Positions 59,901 to 64,000 of a DNA stretch of 64,000 nt are shown piece by piece. The notes beneath the pieces were generated by a model that had not been told where the DNA came from, did not search any database, and saw nothing but the letters and a program-made list of their open reading frames with translations. How positions within the stretch are numbered: the first letter of the stretch is position 1; each line of letters opens with the position of its first letter. Source of the stretch: Anadara kagoshimensis. Lineage: Eukaryota > Mollusca > Bivalvia > Arcoida > Arcidae. A program made the translations under genes and the position numbers. Where the stretch lies: the NCBI GenBank assembly GCA_021292105.1, contig CM037874.1, forward strand, positions 42,978,780 through 43,042,779, given 5' to 3'.

Positions 59901-62677
59901 TTGACACTCTATCTTCCATTGCCACCCATGTCAATTTGTTTGCCAAGAGTGAGAGTTTTTCTATTGACGCTCTGTCTTCCACACCCACCTATGTCAGTTT
60001 TGTTTGCCAAGAGTGAGTGTTTTTCTATTGACGCTCTGTCTTCCACACCCACCTATGTCAGTTTTGTTTACCAAGAGCGAGTGTTTTTCTATTGACGCTC
60101 TGTCTTCCACACCCACCTATGTCAGTTTTGTTTGCAGAGTGAGTGTTTTTCTATTGACTCTGGCTTCCACAGCCACCCATGTCAATTTGTTTGCCAAGAG
60201 TGAGTGTTTTTCCATTGACTCTGGCTTTTAAAACCACCACTGTCAATTTGTTTGCCAAGACACTCTAGCTTCCACAGCAAACCATGCCAGTTTGTTTGCA
60301 GAGGGCAAGTGTTTTTCTCCTGACACTCTGGATTCCACAGCCACCCATGTCAATTTGTTTGCCAAGAGTGAGTGTTTTTCTCCCGACACTCTGGCTTCCA
60401 CACCCACCATGTCAGTTTGTTTGCCAAGGGTGAGTGTTTTTCTATTGGCACTCTGGGTTCCACAGCCACCCATGTCAGTTTGTTTGAAGAGGGCTTGTGT
60501 TTTTCTATTGACACTCTATCTTCCATTGCCACCCATGTCAATTTGTTTGCCAAGAGTGAGTGTTTTTCTATTGACGCTCTGTCTTCCACACCCACCTATG
60601 TCAGTTTTGTTTGCCAAGAGTGAGTGTTTTTCTATTGACGCTCTGTCTTCCACACCCACCTATGTCAGTTTTGTTTACCAAGAGCGAGTGTTTTTCTATT
60701 GACGCTCTGTCTTCCACACCCACTTATGTCAGTTTTGTTTACCAAGAGCGAGTGTTTTTCTATTGACGCTCTGTCTTCCACACCCACCTATGTCAGTTTT
60801 GTTTGCCAAGAGTGAGTGTTTTTCTATTGACGCTCTGTCTTCGACACCCACCCGTGTCAATTTGTTTGCCACGAGTGAGTGTTTTTCTCCTGACTCTGGC
60901 TTCCATGGCCACTCATGTCAATTTGTTTGCCAAGAGTGAGTGTTTTTCTATTGACTCTGGCTTCCACAGCCACCCATGTCAATTTGTTTACCAAGAGGGA
61001 GTGTTTTTCTATTGACTCTGGCTTCCACAGCCAACCATGTCAGTTTGTTTGAAGAGGGCGAGTTTTTTTCTATTGACGCTCTGGCTTCCACAGCCATCCA
61101 TGTCAGTTTGTTTGCCAAGAGTGAGTGTTTTTCTCCTGACACTCTTTCTTCCACACCCACCCATGTCAGTTTGTTTGCAGAGTGAGTGTTTTTCTATTGA
61201 CACTCTGGCTTCCACAGCCACCCATGTCAGTTTGTTTGAAGAGGGTGAGTGTTTTTCTATTGACAGTCTGTCTTCCATACCCACCCATGTCAATTTGTTT
61301 GCTAAGGGTGAGTGTTTTTCTATTGGCACTCTGGCTTCCACAGCTATCCAAGTCAGTTTATTTGCAGAGGGCGAGTGTTCTTTTTCTCCTGACACTCTGG
61401 CTTCCACATATGCATGGCTATACAAAAAGTTAATAAATTTTGAGATAATGAACTATTTTGGTATTATTTTTCTACCGTGACCTTGACCTCTGAAACCCAT
61501 GACCTTTTTCTTTACATCAAAATGATTGTCATATAATACTTTCAACATTCTATACATGCCTATACAAAAAAGTTAAGTTTTAAAGATAATTAACCATTTC
61601 AGTATTCTTTCCAGGTATCTTTTTACTATATAATAAATTTGAAGAAATTGGTGGAAAAATGAATCTGTAATGGATATTTTAGGGATTTTGCTATTTATAG
61701 TAACAAGTGTCCATTTGAAATTTCATACAGGGTTGCCTTGTCTCCTAGGGACCAATGATTTGTTTGTTTAAAATTACCAACGAATAAATGCAGTTTCCCC
61801 TAAGGAAAATGACTAAAATTTCCCAATTAGACCAATAGAATTCCAAAAACAACAATGATAAGCAAGTAAATCTCTGAAAATAGATTAAATTTTCCCAATT
61901 TAAAAGGCAGAAGGTAGTTTTTAAAAACCATATCAAAATCACTGCAGACCTTCCACACCAAATTTGATTCCAATTATCCCAATGGCTTCTGAAGAGACGA
62001 TTTTCAAAGAACTGGCTAAAAATTTGACCTCATTTGCATAATTTGCTAAATTGGGTCAATAAAAAATACTCCAGAAAAACCTGTTACTGTACATATATTA
62101 AATAACTGTGTATCTACTTTCTATATTTTAAATATAATTGAATCCACAATGGCCATTTTAGTGGTTTTGCTATTTAAAGTTATGGCGTCCATCTTGGATT
62201 TCATCCAGGGTCGTCTTGTACAAACTTTGAACCTTTCACACCAAATTTGGTTTTAGTTAGCTCAGTGGTTTAAGAACAGAAGATCAAAATTCACTCATAC
62301 TTGCTTCACCATGCCATAAGCTAAGTTGGCTATAGCCAGTTGACCAAAAAAGGACAGAAAAACAGACTTCTCTTACATGTATCGCCATGATTAGGTTACT
62401 GCTTATATATACAGTCAAACCTGTCTATAAAGACCACCCAATGGAACCAGTAAAAGTGGCCTTTATGGGCAAGTGGCCCTTATATACAGGTTCAAATAAT
62501 ATGAATAAAGAGCAATTGGGATATAATTCTACTGGACTTTATAAACAGGTGGCCCTGATATAGAGGTGGTCTTTAAAGCAGGTTGGACTGTATGTGTATA
62601 CCTACCTTTGGTTCAAATAGTCCTTCTAACTGCTCAAATTCACCTTTTGACAAATAAGGTGATACATAAACCATGGC
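35815..62677 (-). CDS. MAIP1/Tim44-like gene, three internal exons (partial at both ends)
   Basis: Minus-strand exons 62677-62606, 54154-54025 and 35965 to 35815 (or to 35915). The first two join in phase 0. The second ends with one base and the third starts with two, completing a Gly codon. The peptide words are AMVYVSPYLSKGEFEQLEGL then FEPK|ALEEIKQNFHKLSEEQ, then DLSIRVDRDTG|KEYAEAMV. The pattern 'A...VS..LS.G.FE.LEGL...ALEEIK' is that of the Tim44-like domain. The closest family I can name is MAIP1 (C2orf47), a mitochondrial matrix partner of the m-AAA protease that helps processing of the calcium uniporter regulator EMRE. First and last exons were not found; the N-terminal targeting region should lie beyond 64000. 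The introns (8.5 and 18 kb) hold the 63-bp array and the inverted gene duplication. Confidence 0.62.
35985..36330 (-). repeat. diverged SINE-related repeat
   Basis: Shares 'tttttacctttgcagtgtgt', 'agggttctctaatgtgccac' and 'gcttggtgaaagaactgt' with the family at 3463-3770 and with 8115-8530. Confidence 0.5.
36996..37635 (+). repeat. left arm of a ~650-bp inverted duplication
   Basis: Inverse of 39525-40184, from tggcgaacctacgtcatag through the start codon, intron and first part of exon 2 of the small gene. The arms are clearly similar, with scattered substitutions and small indels. Confidence 0.85.
37037..37635 (+). pseudogene. truncated copy of the small two-exon gene
   Basis: Exon 1 37037-37061 (MAAKRSTR plus one base, donor GTGAGT) is identical to the minus-strand copy. 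Exon 2 starts at 37553 (after CTTAG) with EFEKVIGAIERSPFNKR, but similarity stops near 37635, and the frame then reads unrelated codons to a TGA near 37678. Confidence 0.75.
37636..39320. other. spacer between the inverted arms
   Basis: No host coding exon seen apart from the RT relic at 38190-38940; the remainder is AT-rich. Confidence 0.5.
38190..38940 (-). pseudogene. reverse transcriptase relic, copy 3
   Basis: Same family and orientation as 30450-31385. On the minus strand FHSTYRNIDDVLSLKNPKF retains the DD pair that copy 1 lost (YIDH), but stops and indels elsewhere make it dead. 3' UTR-like part down to 38190. Confidence 0.65.
39321..40143 (-). CDS. small two-exon gene, 102 residues, unknown function
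   Basis: Exon 1 40143-40119 (ATG GCG GCC..., MAAKRSTR) ends CGCG|GTGAGT. Exon 2 39604-39321 starts after CCTTAG and ends at TGA. The spliced length is 309 nt, exactly 103 codons. The peptide is basic: EFEKVIGAIERSPFTKRARV, then IPSAAKTGHIFHHVKFQKPK, then VVLGGEHLADRYKYNAK. No domain recognised; no signal peptide or membrane helix. The sequence before the ATG contains TGACG and is shared with the inverted copy at 37037. The splice-consistent frame in one copy and breakage in the other suggest a real, possibly transposed, host gene. It lies inside an intron of the MAIP1-like gene on the same strand. Confidence 0.65.
39525..40184 (-). repeat. right arm of the ~650-bp inverted duplication
   Basis: Inverse of 36996-37635; both arms read inward (promoter side out). 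No clear target duplication at the outer borders. Confidence 0.85.
40376..40755. repeat. ATC-rich repeat block 1
   Basis: Imperfect atc/cat/tca triplets; any frame gives Ser-, His- or Ile-rich junk. Confidence 0.9.
40756..41236. mobile_element. fold-back insertion in ATC DNA
   Basis: The end at 41083-41235 is a palindrome (aatagggtgacagtccattt versus the inverse of aatatggactgtcaccctat). A second hairpin at 40818-40865 uses 'tgtcaccctctgattt'. Flanked on both sides by ATC-type DNA. Confidence 0.6.
41237..41600. repeat. ATC-rich repeat block 2
   Basis: Same triplet pattern as 40376-40755; the two were probably contiguous before the insertion. Confidence 0.9.
41605..42742. mobile_element. 1.1 kb TIR element, TTA target duplication, no transposase
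   Basis: AAGGGATACTGAAGTCTAG (41605-41623) and its exact inverse (42724-42742) are flanked by TTA at 41602-41604 and 42743-42745. No long ORF. The 3-bp TTA duplication matches the fold-back element at 13573. Confidence 0.82.
42746..43030. repeat. ATC-rich repeat block 3
   Basis: Continues the ATC DNA beyond the TIR element; ends at 'acaccatgaccagct', the border of the duplicated segment. Confidence 0.85.
43031..43500. repeat. duplicated segment, copy 1
   Basis: From 'ccatgaccagct' to 'aataaaattactttgaatt', matching 48377-48780 with small indels; both copies follow ATC blocks. Confidence 0.8.
43567..45652. mobile_element. 'caagaggccca' element with ~10 core repeats of ~146 bp
   Basis: Starts aacaagaggcccaatagggc and 'ggttcacctg' and ends 'ccttcggtcaggtgagctaa', so the inverse of its end resembles its start. 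The core units (43680-45120) repeat 'tgaccttgacctttgaacca' and 'atacaaaaagtttatagttt'. The unique 3' part has 'tgccataacctcacatgacc' after a short CA-rich stretch. A 3' fragment of the same element is at 53742-54010. No coding capacity. Confidence 0.78.
45808..46480. repeat. inverted repeat pair plus a third partial copy
   Basis: 45808-45975 is the inverse of 46140-46330 ('aattggaaaaagtgt.gccca' type words, 'ttgaggtcatgccgggtatt'). 46345-46480 repeats the right arm in direct orientation. AT-rich, non-coding. Confidence 0.7.
46520..47030 (+). repeat. dispersed repeat R-A, near full copy
   Basis: 'cgaactgataagatcgtcat' through 'tttgattggctgtcaaagtg' and 'atggccgatgctttaaaaat' to 'gttatctagg'. 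Matches 53111-53522 (5' part) and 29165-29310 (3' part). Contains a CCAAT-type 'gattggct' before an ATGGC; a promoter origin is possible. Confidence 0.65.
47470..48376. repeat. ATC-rich repeat block 4
   Basis: Imperfect atc/cac/agc triplets, including (agc)n around 47875-47905; ORFs here are low-complexity artefacts. Confidence 0.9.
48377..48780. repeat. duplicated segment, copy 2
   Basis: Counterpart of 43031-43500, same orientation, about 5.35 kb apart; together with the ATC blocks it suggests a tandem segmental duplication later filled with insertions. Confidence 0.78.
48781..49370. repeat. 180-bp tandem repeat, ~3.3 units
   Basis: 'ctgtaagaggagttgagttc' at about 48787, 48967, 49148 and 49327. 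Diverged relative of the core units at 62990-63620. Confidence 0.85.
49371..50449. other. intron sequence with an unassigned minus-strand frame
   Basis: A minus frame at 50278-50024 (84 codons) reads GIKIHSDQVAGSEIVHNKKV and KDYSQKCDTKLKEEVYLQVI before a stop. Composition is protein-like but I recognise no family and see no splice borders. The rest is featureless. Confidence 0.25.
50450..50458. other. 9-bp target duplication, left copy
   Basis: ctgtaggtc, repeated at 53102-53110. Confidence 0.8.
51490..51619 (-). pseudogene. Tc1-like transposase helix-turn-helix relic
   Basis: ATG at 51619: MARLTQIQREQAIGC is the usual start of Tc1-type paired-domain HTH. After a frame shift LGCTRVTIHS gives the recognition helix. 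No catalytic domain nearby. Confidence 0.45.
51650..53010. other. AT-rich interior of the 50459-53101 element
   Basis: No ORF of note; contains a (TC)n stretch at 52074-52104. Confidence 0.6.
53111..53522 (+). repeat. dispersed repeat R-A, 5' part
   Basis: 'gcgaactgacaagattgtca' to 'atggctgatgctttaaaaag'. It directly follows the right target duplication, so the TIR element may have inserted at or near its 5' border. Confidence 0.65.
53523..53739. mobile_element. MITE family M2, truncated copy
   Basis: Starts tgtaccaggcgtgatagttc and matches the inverse of 29340-29560, but lacks the far inverted end. Confidence 0.68.
53742..54012 (+). mobile_element. 3' fragment of the 43567-type element
   Basis: 'aagaccctacataatctaaa' to 'gctatgccataacctcacct' matches 45345-45635. 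Ends about 12 bp from the donor of the MAIP1-like exon 54025-54154. Confidence 0.68.
54025..54154 (-). CDS. MAIP1-like exon 2 of 3 visible
   Basis: TTTTAG|GCG at 54154 to ACAG|GTAAAT (last exon base 54025): 43 codons plus one base, from ALEEIKQNFHKLSEEQ to LDCDLSIRVDRDT. Confidence 0.7.
54160..54794. other. intron sequence, no exon seen
   Basis: Contains 'gatggacagacagaaggatg', an ACAG-type microsatellite like the tail of other bivalve-type elements; otherwise featureless. Confidence 0.5.
54795..61408 (+). repeat. ~61-63 bp minisatellite, ~107 copies (6.6 kb)
   Basis: Monomer words: 'cagtttgtttgccaagagtg', 'agtgtttttctattgacact', 'ctggcttccacagccaccca'. Variants swap attgacact/cctgacact, gccaaga/gcagagg, and catgtcag/catgtcaa. 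A higher-order unit of 839 bp is repeated nearly exactly (about 55035-55870 and 55874-56709), and a 333-bp part recurs at 59161-59493 and partly at 57708-58040. Many overlapping frames are open by chance of composition; none has start, domain or splice support. Lies inside the 8.5 kb intron of the MAIP1-like gene. Confidence 0.92.
55035..56709 (+). repeat. 839-bp higher-order duplication in the 63-bp array
   Basis: Two adjacent near-identical blocks, e.g. 55301-55822 matches 56140-56661 at an offset of 839 bp. Indicates recent unequal exchange or replication slippage over multimers. Confidence 0.85.
61410..61612. repeat. fragment of the 146-bp core repeat
   Basis: 'ctatacaaaaagttaataaa', 'ccgtgaccttgacctctgaa', 'catcaaaatgattg'. 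About 1.4 units, joined directly to the end of the 63-bp array. Confidence 0.7.
61613..62409. other. intron sequence without recognised exon
   Basis: AT-rich; a piece near 62335-62375 ('ggacagaaaaacagac') resembles the tail of dispersed elements. Confidence 0.45.
62410..62592. mobile_element. MITE family M1, copy 3
   Basis: Same ends as 2173-2355 (tacagtcaaacctgtctata ... ggttggactgta). Its right end is 13 bp from the MAIP1-like exon border at 62606. Confidence 0.75.
62606..62677 (-). CDS. MAIP1-like exon 1 of 3 visible
   Basis: TTGTAG|GCC at 62677 to AAG|GTAGGT at 62606: 24 codons, AMVYVSPYLSKGEFEQLEGL then FEPK. It abuts the MITE M1 copy (62410-62592). Confidence 0.68.
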
Positions 62678-62749
62678 CTACAACACAAACATTATGTACA
62701 ACATAATTTAAATCATAATTATTGTAAATATTGACAAAAGTTAATTTTA

Positions 62750-63832
62750 ACTAGAACTGTCTCTGAAAGAGGCTAATACCCCCTCCTAACTTTTGATCTG
62801 GGACAAATTGTATGTATGGCCAAATTGTAATGCGAAAAATTCTGTGTATGAAAATGTTAATGATTTGGCAAAATACGTGTGATGAAACCGATAATGGCAG
62901 GTGCACATGTTCTTGTGATGCTCAATATCTATGCATAGTTTTAAAAAAATTGGATCATATATAATTAAGTAACTATATAATCCACCAAAAAAGGAGGTGC
63001 ACATGTTCAATGTATATAGAAACATCATGTAAAGTTTCTGACTTCTTGGTTAAAACCTGTAACAAGAGTTGATTACACAAAAAGGGTACCCCTCATATAG
63101 AATATTGATGAAAAATGACTTAGTTCAACTACCATAACCCGTAAAATCTGAAAAAAATAATATAATCCAACCAAAATAGGAGGTGCACATGTCCAATGTA
63201 TATAGAAGCATCCTGCAAAGTTTCAGACTTCTTGGTTAAAAGCTGTAAGAGAAGTTGATTACACAAAATGAGTACCCCTCATATGGAATATTGTTGAAAA
63301 ATGACCAAGTTCAACTACCAATAAAATCTGAAAAAAATATAATCCAATCAAAATAGGAAGTGCACATGTTCAATTTATATGGAAACATCCTGCAAAGTTT
63401 CAGACTTCTTGGTTAAAAGCTGTAAGAGAAGTTGATTACACAAAATGAGTACCCCTCATATGGAATATTGTTGAAAAATGACCAAGTTCAACTACCAATA
63501 AAATCTGAAAAAAATATAATCCAATCAAAATAGGAAGTGCACATGTTCAATTTATATGGAAACATCCTGCAAAGTTTCAGACTTCTTGGTTAAAAGCTGT
63601 AAGAGGAGTTGATTAAATGGGTACTCCACATATCATAGAGGTCAAAGGTCAAAGTCAATGTCACAGTGACCTAAATTTGGTACATGACTAATCACCTTCC
63701 TATGATGCATCCACAAAAGTTCTGTTCCGGACACAAAGCAGGACAGACAGAAAGACAGATGGACAAGGTGATTCCTATATACCCCCACAAAGGAACCCCC
63801 TCCCCCCCAAATTTTGTTTGCGGGGGATAAAA
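62750..63832. mobile_element. dispersed element with ~178-187 bp core repeats
   Basis: Opens 'actagaactgtctctgaaag' and 'gctaatacccc', then 3-4 core units ('aggtgcacatgttcaat', 'cttggttaaaagctgtaaga'; units from about 62994, 63181, 63358, 63537). It closes with a (acag)-type stretch 'ggacagacagaaagacagat', a C/G-rich end and 'gcgggggataa'. This layout of left part, core array, 4-bp microsatellite and right part is that of bivalve 'pearl'-like elements, thought to be non-autonomous Helitron relatives. Confidence 0.72.
63642..63660 (+). promoter_or_regulatory. DR1-type nuclear receptor site in a repeat
   Basis: AGGTCAAAGGTCA is a perfect direct repeat of AGGTCA with one-base spacing, the RXR/HNF4-type site. 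Function inferred only from sequence. Confidence 0.3.
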
Positions 63833-64000
63833 AAGAGAATCTAGCCATTGTTCATATAATACTAAATTGATTAAATGTCTTTGCAACCATCCTTGTGTTG
63901 TTATTGTGGTAATGTTGTTTAAAGTTGTATCAGTAATCTTTCAGCTATCTTAAGAAAACCTTATGCCATCTGTGTCACATTATTTTCCCCGTGTTGCATC
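63833..64000. other. unassigned edge sequence
   Basis: Nothing recognised. Confidence 0.5.

Noticed and set aside
54795-61408. Overlapping 60-200 codon frames (MSVCLQ.., MFSIDTLP..) as genes
   Set aside because: They are the same satellite read in several frames and strands; borders track monomer variants, not exons.

Overview
The window looks like non-model metazoan DNA, most likely a bivalve mollusc. Coding exons are sparse and separated by AT-rich introns with GT-AG borders. Mollusc-style dispersed repeats dominate: elements opening 'caagaggccca...' or closing 'gcgggggataa', with TGACCTTGACCTTTGA-bearing core repeats, and tRNA-headed SINEs. I see no operons, ribosome binding sites or bacterial genes. 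The species call is inference.

Host genes. (1) At the left edge, plus strand: a ChaC-type gamma-glutamylcyclotransferase with three visible exons (26-216, 2447-2482, 2949-3341); the start codon lies upstream. (2) On the minus strand: a large-intron gene with exons at 62677-62606, 54154-54025 and 35965 downward. Their phases chain perfectly, and the peptide resembles the Tim44-like domain of MAIP1 (m-AAA protease interacting protein). (3) Inside an intron of that gene: an inverted duplication of a small two-exon gene. The copy on the minus strand (40143-39321) has a clean 102-codon frame; the plus-strand copy (37037-37635) is truncated.

Mobile DNA. 4-13.4 kb holds a mariner relic, several MITEs and SINEs, and a piggyBac element (6039-11895) that landed in a 65-82 bp satellite. 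Its transposase gene is split by a second piggyBac-like element (7205-10950) at a TTAA between the first two catalytic aspartates. 13.57-15.52 kb is a 2 kb fold-back element with a TTA target duplication. 29-40 kb is a graveyard of RT, LINE endonuclease and SINE pieces. 40.4-48.8 kb is ATC-repeat DNA invaded by fold-back and TIR elements and partly duplicated. 50459-53101 is an element with ~89 bp inverted ends carrying iterated CCGGATCG sites and a 9-bp target duplication.

Satellites. A 48-bp minisatellite fills 15887-28346 (about 260 copies). Its length is a multiple of three, so both strands stay open for hundreds of codons. A second array of ~61-63 bp monomers fills 54795-61408, with an 839-bp higher-order duplication, inside the intron between two MAIP1-like exons. 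Smaller arrays (146, ~180, 65/82 bp) sit in or next to dispersed elements. Overall, a few ordinary host genes are embedded in deeply nested transposons and tandem arrays.
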